From NCBI GenBank assembly GCA_016713105.1, contig JADJPS010000018.1, positions 496,001-560,000 on the forward strand: a stretch of DNA of 64,000 nucleotides, in the 5' to 3' direction. Both the position numbers and the translations under genes were made by a program. Source of the DNA: Devosia sp. GTDB lineage: Bacteria > Pseudomonadota > Alphaproteobacteria > Rhizobiales > Devosiaceae. The notes beneath the pieces were generated by a model. It had not been told where the DNA came from and ran no database searches. It saw nothing but the letters and a program-made list of their open reading frames with translations. Shown here piece by piece: positions 1 through 8,320 of the stretch (its first letter is position 1; each line of letters begins with the position of its first letter).

Positions 1-840
1 GTGCGTACCGCAGCTTTGCTCGGCGCGCTGAAGCTGCTGCGCCCCGGCGCCAACGCCCTCGCCGTCGCCCAGGACCGACTGGCCGAGAAGGCCTTCCTGA
101 CCGTCAATCGCATTCCGGTGGCGCCCTTTGCCGCGATCACCGATCTGGACCGGCTGGAGGCGGCACTCGCGGAACTGGGCACGCCCGCCGTGCTGAAGAC
201 CACGCGCCTCGGCTATGACGGCAAGGGCCAGCGCATCGTCCGCAACATGGAGGAAGCGGCCCTCGCCTGGGAACTGCTGTCACCAAGGCCGCTCGTACTG
301 GAGCAGTTCGTGCCGTTCGAGCGGGAGATCTCCGTCGTGGTGGCGCGCGGCCTGCATGGCGAGGTCGCCGCTTTCGACGCCGCCGAGAACGTCCACCGCG
401 ATCATATTCTCAAGACCAGTGCCGTGCCGGCGTCGATCGGGAGCAGGACGGCGCGGCAGGCGCGCCTGCTTGCGAGCGCCATTGCCTCGGCGCTCGACTA
501 TGTCGGCGTGCTCGGTGTCGAGTTCTTCGTCCTCGCCGGCGGTCGCCTTCTCGTCAACGAGATCGCCCCGCGCGTCCACAATTCCGGCCACTGGACCGAG
601 GCCGTCTGCGTCACCGATCAGTTCGAGCAGCACATCCGCGCCATTGCCGGCTGGCCCCTCGGCGATCCTGCGCGCCTGGCCGATGTGGTGATGGAAAACC
701 TGATCGGCGAGGAGATCGAGACCATCCCCGCCGCACTGGGCGCAGCGGTCCGGCCGCATGTCTACGGCAAGGCTGTTTCCCGCAGGGGCAGGAAGATGGG
801 CCACCTCAATCGGATTGTGCTCAAAAAGCGCGCGCGGTGA
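1..840 (+). CDS. purK: 5-(carboxyamino)imidazole ribonucleotide synthase, 5' part missing
   Basis: PurK uses ATP and bicarbonate to convert AIR to N5-CAIR in purine biosynthesis. The frame is already open at base 1, so the first codon here is not the true start; about 75 residues, including the N-terminal nucleotide-binding fold, lie upstream of the window. The ATP-grasp core is visible: KTTRLGYDGKGQ near residue 66, LEQFVPFEREIS near residue 99 and the metal/ATP-site segment NEIAPRVHNSGHW near residue 186. PurK proteins are usually about 350-360 residues and 279 are seen here. purE normally precedes it. The following gene, rpsU, has its own promoter. Confidence 0.93.
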   Translation: MRTAALLGALKLLRPGANALAVAQDRLAEKAFLTVNRIPVAPFAAITDLDRLEAALAELGTPAVLKTTRLGYDGKGQRIVRNMEEAALAWELLSPRPLVLEQFVPFEREISVVVARGLHGEVAAFDAAENVHRDHILKTSAVPASIGSRTARQARLLASAIASALDYVGVLGVEFFVLAGGRLLVNEIAPRVHNSGHWTEAVCVTDQFEQHIRAIAGWPLGDPARLADVVMENLIGEEIETIPAALGAAVRPHVYGKAVSRRGRKMGHLNRIVLKKRAR

Positions 841-863
841 GACATTTCCCCTGCATCGCGGTG

Positions 864-892
864 TGGACAAGCCGGGACGTTTCGCATATATA
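864..892 (+). promoter_or_regulatory. Probable sigma-70 promoter of rpsU
   Basis: A -35 box TGGACA (864-869) and a -10 box TATATA (887-892) are separated by exactly 17 bases. Transcription would start near 899, giving a leader of about 100 bases before the rpsU start. The leader contains an 8-bp inverted repeat GACCGGCC/GGCCGGTC at 906-922, which could fold. Seen by eye only; no other good promoter lies between purK and rpsU. Confidence 0.5.
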
Positions 893-1003
893 GCCGCACC
901 ACGGTGACCGGCCCGGCCGGTCGGCGCTTGTGCTATTGGTCCCGGCCGCTGGCGCTGGCGTTCCAATCAAACACCTCTGACGCTTTACGAAGGGCGGTTG
1001 CGC

Positions 1004-1246
1004 TTGCAAGTAGTTGTTCGCGATAACAATGTGGATCAGGCGCTGCGCGCACTGAAGAAGAAGCTCCAGCGCGAAGGCGTCTTCCGCGAGATGAAGCTTC
1101 GCAACTACTACGAGAAGCCGTCGGAGAAGAAGGCGCGCCAGAAGGCGGAAGCCGTTCGCCGCGCCCGCAAGCTGGCACGCAAGCGCGCCCAGCGCGAAGG
1201 CGGCCTGCCGGCTCCAGCCGCCGTGGCCCGTCCCGCCAGGCCGTGA
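1004..1246 (+). CDS. rpsU: 30S ribosomal protein S21
   Basis: Small-subunit protein S21, a basic protein of the platform near the 16S 3' end that helps mRNA engagement. The N-terminus MQVVVRDNNVDQALRALKKK and the RNYYEKPSEKKARQKAE segment are typical of alphaproteobacterial S21, and the end is Arg/Lys rich with an extra Ala/Pro tail. The start is a TTG. I chose 1004 over the in-frame TTG at 998 because the family begins M-Q-V and because AAGGGCGG at 989-996 is then at a suitable distance. The protein is 80 residues. It is monocistronic, with a promoter at 864-892 and a terminator at 1269-1294. Confidence 0.93.
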   Translation: MQVVVRDNNVDQALRALKKKLQREGVFREMKLRNYYEKPSEKKARQKAEAVRRARKLARKRAQREGGLPAPAAVARPARP

Positions 1247-1268
1247 GGCTTGGGAGTCCGAATTCGGC

Positions 1269-1294
1269 ACGCCGCCTCTCGAGGGCGGCGTTTT
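1269..1294 (+). terminator. Rho-independent terminator of rpsU
   Basis: A 7-bp GC stem CGCCGCC/GGCGGCG (1270-1276 with 1284-1290) is followed directly by TTTT, 23 bases after the rpsU stop. Confidence 0.75.
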
Positions 1295-1431
1295 GCTGTT
1301 GTGTCGCCTGAATCTGGCCTGAATCGTGCTGTTCTTGCGGGCGCAACGAGGCCTTGCTCCGGCGGCCGCAAAGGATACACTCCCGGCCCATCGGGTCAGT
1401 ACAAACGCGTCATCACTGAGGGAAACCAACC

Positions 1432-1896
1432 ATGAAGAAAACTATTGCCGCGGCAGCCGCCGCAATCATGCTCGCCACCACCGGCGCCGCCCAGGCCGAC
1501 GCCCAGGTGAAGGTCGGCGTGCTCTCCTGCTCGGTCGAGGGTGGCATCGGCTTCATCATCGGCTCGTCCAAGGACATGGAGTGCACCTTCAAGCGCTCCG
1601 GCTACAAGTCCGAGCACTATAGCGGCAACATCAAGAAGCTGGGCATCGACATCGGCGTGACCGGCCAGACCGAGATCGTCTGGCTGGTGTTCTCGGCCTC
1701 ATCGACCAAGTACGGCAAGGGCTCGCTGGCGGGCACCTATGTCGGCGGTTCGGCCGAAGCGACCATCGGCGTCGGCCTCGGCGGCAACTTCCTCGTCGGC
1801 GGCTCGAACAAGGGCTTTGCGCTGCAGCCGTGGTCGATCCAGGGCCAGACCGGCCTCAACTACTCGGTGGCGTTCGCGGGCCTGACCCTCGAGTAA
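1432..1896 (+). CDS. DUF992 family secreted protein
   Basis: A 154-residue exported protein. Residues 1-23 form a signal peptide (MKK, then an Ala-rich hydrophobic run ending AQA). The mature part matches DUF992: VGVLSCSVEGGIGFIIGSSK near residue 28, CTFKR near residue 46, and repeated Gly-rich segments (GTYVGGSAEATIGVGLGGNF). Two cysteines (residues 34 and 46) could form a disulfide. The family is common in Hyphomicrobiales and its function is unknown; a periplasmic or envelope role is inferred only from the signal peptide. A ribosome-binding site (GAGGGAAACC) precedes the ATG, and a strong terminator follows at 1918-1953. Confidence 0.85.
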   Translation: MKKTIAAAAAAIMLATTGAAQADAQVKVGVLSCSVEGGIGFIIGSSKDMECTFKRSGYKSEHYSGNIKKLGIDIGVTGQTEIVWLVFSASSTKYGKGSLAGTYVGGSAEATIGVGLGGNFLVGGSNKGFALQPWSIQGQTGLNYSVAFAGLTLE

Positions 1897-1917
1897 GCCG
1901 CTCCGGATACCGTTTCG

Positions 1918-1953
1918 AACGCCGGTCCCGCAAGGGGCCGGCGTTCTGCTTTT
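1918..1953 (+). terminator. Rho-independent terminator with GCAA tetraloop
   Basis: Twelve-pair stem 1918-1929 with 1934-1945, closed by a GCAA (GNRA-type) loop at 1930-1933 and followed by CTGCTTTT. It ends the DUF992 gene and lies against the stop of the convergent hydrolase gene. The T-run is on the plus-strand side. Confidence 0.8.
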
Positions 1954-2777
1954 CAGGTGCCGGCAGCTCCCGCCGCGTGGCGCTCGAAAAAGGCCCTGGC
2001 CCGCTCCCACTCGCCGCGTTCCCACAGGCCGGAATGCGTGCCGCCCGGCTCGATCCAGATCTCGTCCTTGTTCGGCGCCAGCTGGTACAGCGCTTCCCCC
2101 TGGTAGACCGCGATGGTTTCGTCCGCCGTGCCGTGCGCGACATAGATCGGCTCGGTCACGTCCGCGATCCACTGTTCCTGCGGGTACTGGTCATCGAGCA
2201 GCAACCCGATGGGCAGGAACGGGTACTTGTCTGTCCCGATCTTGACGAAGGACAGGTAGGGCGTCTCGAGGAACAGCGCCTCGGCCTCCCGGTGCTTGGC
2301 CACCCAGGTCGAAGCCCCTGACCCCAGCGACCGCCCCCACAGCACGATCGGATGTCCCTTTGCGGCGGCAAAGTCGAACGCGGCAAGCGCGTCGGCCAGC
2401 AGGTGCGCCTCGGTGAGGTCGCCGGGCGAGCCTGGGAACCCCCGATAGTCGAAGGCGAGGAAGCCGAACCCGTCCCCCACGAAGTCCTCGTAGCGTTCGT
2501 GCTCGCGCGTGAAGCTGCCGGTATTGCCCCGGAAGTAGACGATCAGCGGCCTGCCCGCTGCCGGCGCCTGATACCAGCCGGCCAGCTGGGCGCCCCCCTC
2601 GGTCGGAATGCTGACCGCTTCGGCGCCGCTCAGTGTTGTGGCCGCCAGCTCGGTGATCGCGCCCTGCCGCTCATACTGGATGTTGCGCTGGTTGAGGTAG
2701 AAGTAGGCAAGGACTGCCCCATACCCCAGCACCAAGACGACCAGCACCGCCGCCGCGATTCGCCTGACCCACTTCAT
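1953..2777 (-). CDS. Membrane-anchored alpha/beta hydrolase
   Basis: A 274-residue serine hydrolase of the alpha/beta fold (S33-like/YfhR-like). Residues 6-28 are a single hydrophobic anchor (IAAAVLVVLVLGYGAVLAYF). The nucleophile elbow is GRSLG (in VLWGRSLGSGAST); a later Asp in HGTADE and a His in GGTHSG complete a plausible triad. The oxyanion region is YFRGNTGSF. The start at 2777 follows a strong GGGAGGTGGGCG ribosome-binding site; an open frame continues upstream but matches nothing. The substrate cannot be told from the sequence. It converges on the DUF992 gene and sits downstream of a DsbA-like gene on the same strand with a 56-base gap. Confidence 0.85.
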   Translation of the reverse strand: MKWVRRIAAAVLVVLVLGYGAVLAYFYLNQRNIQYERQGAITELAATTLSGAEAVSIPTEGGAQLAGWYQAPAAGRPLIVYFRGNTGSFTREHERYEDFVGDGFGFLAFDYRGFPGSPGDLTEAHLLADALAAFDFAAAKGHPIVLWGRSLGSGASTWVAKHREAEALFLETPYLSFVKIGTDKYPFLPIGLLLDDQYPQEQWIADVTEPIYVAHGTADETIAVYQGEALYQLAPNKDEIWIEPGGTHSGLWERGEWERARAFFERHAAGAAGT

Positions 2778-2833
2778 CGCCCACCTCCCGCCTCGCGCCG
2801 GCATCAGACAGCGGAGCTTCGGCCTTGGCAAGC

Positions 2834-3487
2834 TCAGGCGTGCGTCGGCTGCTCGGGATTGCGCGCCAACTCGAGCGCCCGGGCGAACACCTCCTGCGGC
2901 TGGCACCCCGAGACCGCGAAGCGGTTGTCGAAGATGCAGAACGGCACGCCCTGGATGCCCTGTCGCGCCGCAGCGACGGCGAGATCGTGCGTCGTGCCCA
3001 GTTCGTCCGGATCGCGAATCGCCAGCAGGGCCTCCTCGCGGGCGTAGCCGTGCCGCACCGCGATATCGGCCAGAACCTCGTCGTCGTTGATCAGCCTGTG
3101 CTCGATGAAATAGGCCCGTGCTATCGCGTTGGCGAGGGCGTGCTGCGTGCCCTTCACCCGCGCCAGACGCACCAGTGTATGCCCCTTGCGGGTCGGGTAG
3201 GAGCGCGGCTGGCGGCTGAGATCGAGGTCGATGCCGCTGGCGCGCGCCTCGCCCTCCACCCGCGCCCACATCTCGCGCGGATCGCGCCCGTACTTCTGTC
3301 GCAGCATGTCGGCGACCACCACTCCCTGCTCGGGGGTATTGGGATCGAGATAGAACGGGTGGTTCTCCACATCCACCGACACCTCGGGCGGCAGCGCGGC
3401 AATGGCCTGGTCGAGCCGCTCGGCCCCGACGAGGCACCAGGGGCACACGGTGTCGGTGAACAGGTCGATCTTGATGGTCCTGGGCAT
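2834..3487 (-). CDS. DsbA family oxidoreductase (FrnE-like)
   Basis: A 217-residue thioredoxin-fold protein. The active-site motif CPWC occurs near residue 16 within DLFTDTVCPWCLVGAERLD, and the cis-Pro loop is GIQGVPFCIFDN. The helical insertion has the order seen in FrnE/2-hydroxychromene-2-carboxylate isomerase-like DsbA proteins. There is no signal peptide, so it probably acts in the cytoplasm on thiols or as a glutathione-dependent isomerase; which of these cannot be decided. The start MPRTIKIDLF was chosen because it gives the usual family N-terminus, although I see no good ribosome-binding site before it. Confidence 0.85.
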   Translation of the reverse strand: MPRTIKIDLFTDTVCPWCLVGAERLDQAIAALPPEVSVDVENHPFYLDPNTPEQGVVVADMLRQKYGRDPREMWARVEGEARASGIDLDLSRQPRSYPTRKGHTLVRLARVKGTQHALANAIARAYFIEHRLINDDEVLADIAVRHGYAREEALLAIRDPDELGTTHDLAVAAARQGIQGVPFCIFDNRFAVSGCQPQEVFARALELARNPEQPTHA

Positions 3488-3518
3488 GGGAGGGAAATGC
3501 CCGCGCGACGCGTCCGGT

Positions 3519-4604
3519 TCAAGCAGGCACAGCGTTGTGCCTTCGGCGCAAGGCAGACGACAACATCCGCCCGCCGAGCCGCGCTGTGGCGCTCGCGCCG
3601 CGCAAGGCGAACCACGCCATGCCGAGCGCCCACAGCGCACCCGCGATGATCCACCCGCCAACGCGCCACATGATGTCGGCAAGCCGGATGGCGCCCTTGC
3701 CGAGCACCTTCATCGCACCGAGGAACCCGTCCTCGAGCCGCTCCGCCGTCCGCGCCAGAACGCGTACGTCGCGCGCCGAATCGGCCACCCCGACGCTCGC
3801 CTTCATCGCCCGCACCCCGCCCACCGCGCCGATGCGGCCCATGTCGGTGGCAAGGTCGCCGAGCGCCGCGACCGCGCGCGGCTCGAACAGGTGCCCCAGC
3901 GGCCGGTGCAGGTCGCCCAGCTTTCCCACCCGCCCCAGCGCCACGACCTCGTCGAGCGCCCGCGGGTTGATCGAACGCGTGAGCATCGTGCCCAGCTCGG
4001 CCACGAGCCGCGGCGGCGCCTTTCCTGCCTTCTTCAGCGCCTTGAGGAATGAAGCGCCGACCCTGACCGGCAGCATGCCGCCGCCCGTCCCGATGGTCGC
4101 CGCGGTCAGCGTCAACCCCACGGTCGAGATGCCCAGGGCGAAATAGTCCACCGGCTGCCCCGTCACATAGTTGCCGCCCTGCGCGATGAGGTCGCGCACG
4201 TCCCCGACGCTGGTGAGGTCCACCGCCACCACGCAGGCGAACCCAGCTTCGCTCTCGAAGTCGCCATTGACCACGCAGTTCCAGCCCTCGCCTAGCGCCG
4301 CGACGAGATCGACCGGCGGCACCTCCGCCACCCTCGTCAGCAGCGCCGCCGGCACCACGACGCCCTGGTCCTCCGCCAGCGCCACGAGCGAGCGGGCCAG
4401 GTCGTCGTCATGCGCCTCGAGCGCCGCCTCGATCTCTCTGGCATAGGTCTCGGGCGGAATGGCGCGCAGCCGGTACTCGGCGATCGCCCCCTCGCCGGCG
4501 AGCTTCAGCACCTTGAGCGCATCGATGGTGTTGGGCGACAGCACCAGCCCCGCCACGAACAGCGTGAGCCCGATCCGCCTCGTCAATCCACGCAGCAATC
4601 GCAC
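3519..4604 (-). CDS. Membrane protein of unknown function
   Basis: A 361-residue protein I do not recognise. Hydrophobic stretches are seen at about residues 10-25 (IGLTLFVAGLVLS), 155-175 (YFALGISTVGLTLTAATIG) and 315-335 (VGGWIIAGALWALGMAWFAL), so it is probably an inner-membrane protein with soluble regions between them. Two cysteines (in NCVV and ACVV) lie in the first soluble region, which also carries an acidic helix (EIEAALEAHDDDLARSLVAL). The C-terminus is Arg-rich. Codon use matches the neighbours. It precedes the DsbA-like gene on the same strand by 31 bases and may be cotranscribed with it. Confidence 0.6.
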   Translation of the reverse strand: MRLLRGLTRRIGLTLFVAGLVLSPNTIDALKVLKLAGEGAIAEYRLRAIPPETYAREIEAALEAHDDDLARSLVALAEDQGVVVPAALLTRVAEVPPVDLVAALGEGWNCVVNGDFESEAGFACVVAVDLTSVGDVRDLIAQGGNYVTGQPVDYFALGISTVGLTLTAATIGTGGGMLPVRVGASFLKALKKAGKAPPRLVAELGTMLTRSINPRALDEVVALGRVGKLGDLHRPLGHLFEPRAVAALGDLATDMGRIGAVGGVRAMKASVGVADSARDVRVLARTAERLEDGFLGAMKVLGKGAIRLADIMWRVGGWIIAGALWALGMAWFALRGASATARLGGRMLSSALRRRHNAVPA

Positions 4605-4738
4605 CCGGCCCGCCCTCGCTCGCCCCGGCAGGACCTACCCGCCGAGCGTGGCAAGATGGTGATCGCGGAAGCCGGATGGAAGGGAGAGGCCGGCCGCATG
4701 GTCGGGGGAAGCGTCGGGGACTCTCTTCCCCGTCCCGC

Positions 4739-6146
4739 CTAGTGCCCGAACGCCTTGACGATGTCCTCGGTCACCTTTTTGGCGTCGCCGAACAGCATCA
4801 TGGTGTTGTCGCGGAAGAACAGCTCGTTCTGCACCCCGGCATAGCCCGCCGCCATGCCGCGCTTGATGAACAGCACCGTGCCGGCGTCCTCGACATTGAG
4901 CACCGGCATGCCGTAGATCGGCGAGGTCTTGTCGGTCTTGGCCGCGGGGTTGGTCACGTCGTTGGCGCCGATCACGAAGGCGACGTCGGCCTGCGCGAAC
5001 TCGGAGTTGATGTCCTCGAGCTCGAACACCTCGTCATAGGGCACATTGGCTTCGGCCAGCAGCACGTTCATGTGCCCCGGCATGCGCCCGGCCACCGGGT
5101 GGATGGCATATTTCACCTCGACGCCGGCGGCCTTCAGCAGGTCCGCCATCTCGCGCAGGGCATGCTGCGCCTGCGCCACCGCCATGCCGTAGCCGGGGAC
5201 GATGATCACCTTGCTGGCGTTCTTCATCATGAAGGCCGCGTCGTCCGCCGCGCCCTGCTTGACCGGCCGCGTCTCCTCCGCCCCGAGCCCGCCGCGGCGC
5301 GTCTCGCCGCCGAAGCCGCCCAGGATCACCGAGATGAAGCTGCGGTTCATCGCCCTTGCACATGATGTAGCTGAGGATGGCGCCCGACGAGCCGACCAGC
5401 GCGCCGGTGATGATCAGCGCCGTGTTGCCGAGCGTGAAGCCGATGCCCGCCGCCGCCCAGCCCGAATAGGAGTTGAGCATCGAGACCACCACCGGCATGT
5501 CGGCGCCGCCGATCGGGATGATCATCAGGACGCCCAGCGCCAGCGACAGGATGGTGATCAGCCAGAACAGCCACGGATTGGCGGTGAGGAAGAAGGCGAT
5601 CACCAGCACCACCAGCAGCGCGCCGAGGGCGGCGTGAAGCATGTGCCGGTTGGGCAGGATGATCGGCTTGCCGCTCATGTTGCCGTTGAGCTTGAGGAAG
5701 GCGATCACCGAGCCGGTGAAGGTGAAGGCGCCGATGGCGACGCCGATGCTCATCTCGATCAGGCTCTGGGCATGGATGTGTCCTGCCTCGCCGATGCCGA
5801 AGCTTTCCGGCGCGTAGAGCGCCGCCGCGGCGACGAACACCGCGGCAAGGCCCACCAGCGAGTGGAAGGCCGCCACCAGCTGCGGCATGTCGGTCATCTT
5901 GACCTGGCGCGCCATCACCGCGCCGATGCCGCCGCCGATGGCGAGACCGCCCAGGATCAGCGCCCAGCTGACGATGTCGCGGGGACCGGCCACCGCCAGT
6001 GTCGTCAGCACGGCAATCGTCATGCCGATCATGCCGAAATTGTTGCCCTGCCGCGCCGAGGCCGGGCTCGACAGCCCGCGCAGCGCGAGGATGAACAGCA
6101 CACCCGCAACGAGGTAGAGGATAGCGGCGATATTGGCGTCGATCAT
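4739..6146 (-). CDS. pntB: NAD(P) transhydrogenase subunit beta, frame broken once
   Basis: PntB carries the NADP(H)-binding domain III and most of the transmembrane proton channel. Residues 1-270 are a series of membrane helices (MIDANIAAILYLVAGVLF..., ending GSSGAILSYIMCKG). The soluble domain follows (MNRSFISVILGGFGG, IVPGYGMAVAQAQHAL, IGANDVTNPAAK, KRGMAAGYAGVQNELFF). One extra G (or two missing bases) near 5350 separates the halves; correcting it gives about 468 residues, the normal length. The ATG overlaps the stop of the small gene upstream (ATGA). Because both halves are fully conserved, a sequencing error is more likely than decay. Confidence 0.93.
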
Positions 6147-6461
6147 GACCTAACCCCGGCATTGCTGCGCGCTGCGATGATGAGCCCCGCGGCGACGAGA
6201 AGCGCGGCGGCGAAGTAGACTGATCCCGGCAAGGGTGAAGAATTCCGCGCCGCCGGACATTGTGCTCTTGGCGGTCGCCATCGACATCAGCAGGTTGCCG
6301 AGCGCCACCAGCAGGACCGAGAAGGCGAGGAGCTTGCCCCAGAGCGGCCGCAGCATGGACCCGGCGAGGAAGCGGATGGCCAGAATCGCCGCAAAGCTCA
6401 GGCCCGTGAGAATCTGGAAGGTCGGCGGCAGCATGGCAGCGGCTTCGGCTTGCGACAGCAT
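6143..6461 (-). CDS. Small membrane protein between pntAB and pntB, frame broken once
   Basis: A gene of about 105 residues coupled to its neighbours: its ATG overlaps the pntAB stop (TGATG) and its stop overlaps the pntB ATG (ATGA). Hydrophobic segments are seen at about residues 17-33 (ILTGLSFAAILAIRFLAG), 40-58 (LLAFSVLLVALGNLLMSM) and, after the frame break near 6223, a third helix (FAAALLVAAGLIIAAR). One surplus base explains the break; without it the frame reads to the stop at 6143. I do not recognise the family. The tight coupling implies a role in transhydrogenase assembly or stability, which is inference. Confidence 0.65.
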
Positions 6462-6761
6462 CAGCTCTTCTTCTTGTACATCGCCAGCATGCGCTGGGTG
6501 ACGAGGAAGCCGCCGAAAATGTTGACGCTGGCAAGGACCAGCGCCAGGAAGCCGAAGATCTGGCCGCCCAGCCGGGCCGCCCACCTGGTTGACCCCGACT
6601 GCGAGCAGCGCGCCCACCACGATCACCGAGGAAATGGCGTTGGTGACGCTCATCAGCGGCGTATGCAGCGCCGGCGTCACCGACCAGATCACGAAATAGC
6701 CCACGAAGATGGCGAGCACGAAGATCGCCAGCTGGAAGATGAAGGGATCGATCGCGCCCAT
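6461..6761 (-). CDS. pntAB: NAD(P) transhydrogenase subunit alpha part 2, frame broken once
   Basis: The short membrane part of a split alpha subunit. The start MGAIDPFIFQLAIFVLAIFV is typical, followed by TPALHTPLMSVTNAISSVIV, the conserved loop of this family. Near 6583 the frame shifts by one base and then continues as GQIFGFLALVLASVNIFGGF and ends MLAMYKKKS, again typical. The corrected length is about 99 residues. It lies 42 bases after pntA, and its stop overlaps the next start. It acts with PntA and PntB in the inner membrane, coupling proton entry to hydride transfer from NADH to NADP+. Confidence 0.88.
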
Positions 6762-6803
6762 CGGGCCTTCTTGTGGCGCGCCGGCTTGGCGCGGCGGGCG
6801 ACG

Positions 6804-7997
6804 TCACGGCGGCGCGGCGCGCGGTCGGCCCGGTCTTGGCCGGTGGCGCGGCGCCTCGAGCGGCGTCGCGCCCGGCACCTTGATGCTGGGGTGCACCACT
6901 GCGCCGCCGCGGGTCAGCACCGTCGCCTTGACCAGCTCGTCATCCCAGTTGATGGCGAGCTTCTTTTCCTTCTTGTCGATCAGCGTCTCGATGAAGGACA
7001 TGAGGTTGCGCGCATAGAGCTGGCTGGCCGAGGTCGCGAGCCGCCCCGGCACATTGAGATGGCCGATGATCGTCACGCCATTGGCGGTCGTGGCGACCTT
7101 GCCGGGCTGCGTCAGTTCGACATTGCCGCCGCGCTCGGCCGCGAGATCGACGATCACCGAGCCGGGGGCCATCGCTTCGACCATCGCCCGGCTCACCAGC
7201 TTGGGCGCCGGCCGACCGGGGATCAGCGCCGTGGTGATGACGATGTCCTGCTTGGCGATATGGCCGGCGACCAGCGCCGCCTGCGCCGCCTGTTCGTCCT
7301 GGGTGAGTTCGCGCGCATAGCCGCCCGAGCCGGAGGCATCCTTCAGCGCTTCGGTCATGATGAACTTGGCGCCGAGCGATTCGACCTGTTCGCCGGCCGC
7401 GGCCCGCACGTCGGTGGCGGTCACCACCGCGCCGAGGCGCTTGGCCGTGGCGATCGCCTGCAGGCCCGCAACGCCGGCGCCCATCACGAACACCTTGGCA
7501 GGGCGCACCGTGCCGGCGGCGGTCATCATCATCGGCATGGCGCGATCGAACGCCGCGGCCGCGTCGATCACGGCCTGGTAACCGGCGAGGTTGGCCTGGC
7601 TGGACAGCACGTCCATCACCTGCGCGCGGGTGATGCGCGGCATGAACTCCATGGCGACGGCGGTGAGCCCGACCTTGGCATAGCCGCCGATCTCGCCCTC
7701 GCTGCCATAGGGATCCATGATCCCCACGACCAGCGCACCGGGCGTGATGCCGAGCAGGCTGCCCACCGACGGGCGCCGCACCGCCAGCACGATCTCGGCA
7801 TCCTTGACCGTGGCGGCAGCCGGACCGACGCTGGCGCCGGCGGCGGCATAGTCGGCATCGGGAAAGCGCGCGGCATCGCCGGCGCCGGCCTCGATCGCCA
7901 CCGTCGCGCCCAGCCCGATCAGCTTGGTGACGGTTTCCGGCGTCGCAGCGACGCGGGTTTCCCCGTCGGCGCGCTCTCGCAGCACTGCTATCTTCAT
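6804..7997 (-). CDS. pntA: NAD(P) transhydrogenase subunit alpha part 1
   Basis: The NAD(H)-binding domain I of proton-translocating transhydrogenase, 397 residues. Visible family features are the N-terminus MKIAVLRERADGETRVAATP, the MPRITRAQVMDVLSSQANLA region, the Rossmann fingerprint VFVMGAGVAGLQAIATAKRL near residue 170, and DIVITTALIPGRPAPKLVS. The last 20 or so residues (after ATPLEAP) are Pro/Arg rich; tails in this family vary, so another frame error there is possible but not demonstrable. It is the first gene of the pntA-pntAB-small gene-pntB operon. Confidence 0.93.
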   Translation of the reverse strand: MKIAVLRERADGETRVAATPETVTKLIGLGATVAIEAGAGDAARFPDADYAAAGASVGPAAATVKDAEIVLAVRRPSVGSLLGITPGALVVGIMDPYGSEGEIGGYAKVGLTAVAMEFMPRITRAQVMDVLSSQANLAGYQAVIDAAAAFDRAMPMMMTAAGTVRPAKVFVMGAGVAGLQAIATAKRLGAVVTATDVRAAAGEQVESLGAKFIMTEALKDASGSGGYARELTQDEQAAQAALVAGHIAKQDIVITTALIPGRPAPKLVSRAMVEAMAPGSVIVDLAAERGGNVELTQPGKVATTANGVTIIGHLNVPGRLATSASQLYARNLMSFIETLIDKKEKKLAINWDDELVKATVLTRGGAVVHPSIKVPGATPLEAPRHRPRPGRPRAAPP

Positions 7998-8059
7998 CGA
8001 CGTCTCCAGATCGTTCGCCCGGGGCGCCGGAGACGCCGCGCGGCGTGCCTACGCTGTTC

Positions 8060-8302
8060 CTAGGCGGGGCGGCGCTTGCCCATCATCGCCTGCGCCACCG
8101 GCACGACGACCATCAGCACCAGCAGCACCGCACCCAGCACCGGCTGGCCGGCCTCGATGAAGCAGAACAGCGCCAGCACCAGCAGCGCCATCGAACTGAT
8201 GCCGGCCTTAACCAGGGTCAGGAAGCCGCTATAGGTCGCGTTGTGCTGGGCATAGTCCATCGCCGGAATGTCGGTGGCGGGAGCGGCAGGTTTCTTGGCC
8301 AT
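8060..8302 (-). CDS. aa3-type cytochrome c oxidase subunit IV
   Basis: An 80-residue protein. The motif MDYAQHNATYSGFLTLVK (residues 15-32) is the signature of the small bacterial aa3-oxidase subunit IV. It is followed by two hydrophobic helices (about 34-50 and 55-72) and a basic end. The family is an accessory membrane subunit of the terminal oxidase. The other oxidase subunits are not in the window; finding this gene next to pntA is familiar in Hyphomicrobiales. It lies 62 bases upstream of pntA on the same strand. Confidence 0.85.
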   Translation of the reverse strand: MAKKPAAPATDIPAMDYAQHNATYSGFLTLVKAGISSMALLVLALFCFIEAGQPVLGAVLLVLMVVVPVAQAMMGKRRPA

Positions 8303-8320
8303 CTGGTCCTCTAGGCGGTT

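Noticed and set aside
6765..6850. A further frame error in the pntA tail.
   Set aside because: The tail is low-complexity in all three frames and not conserved in the family, so no frame can be preferred; left as read.
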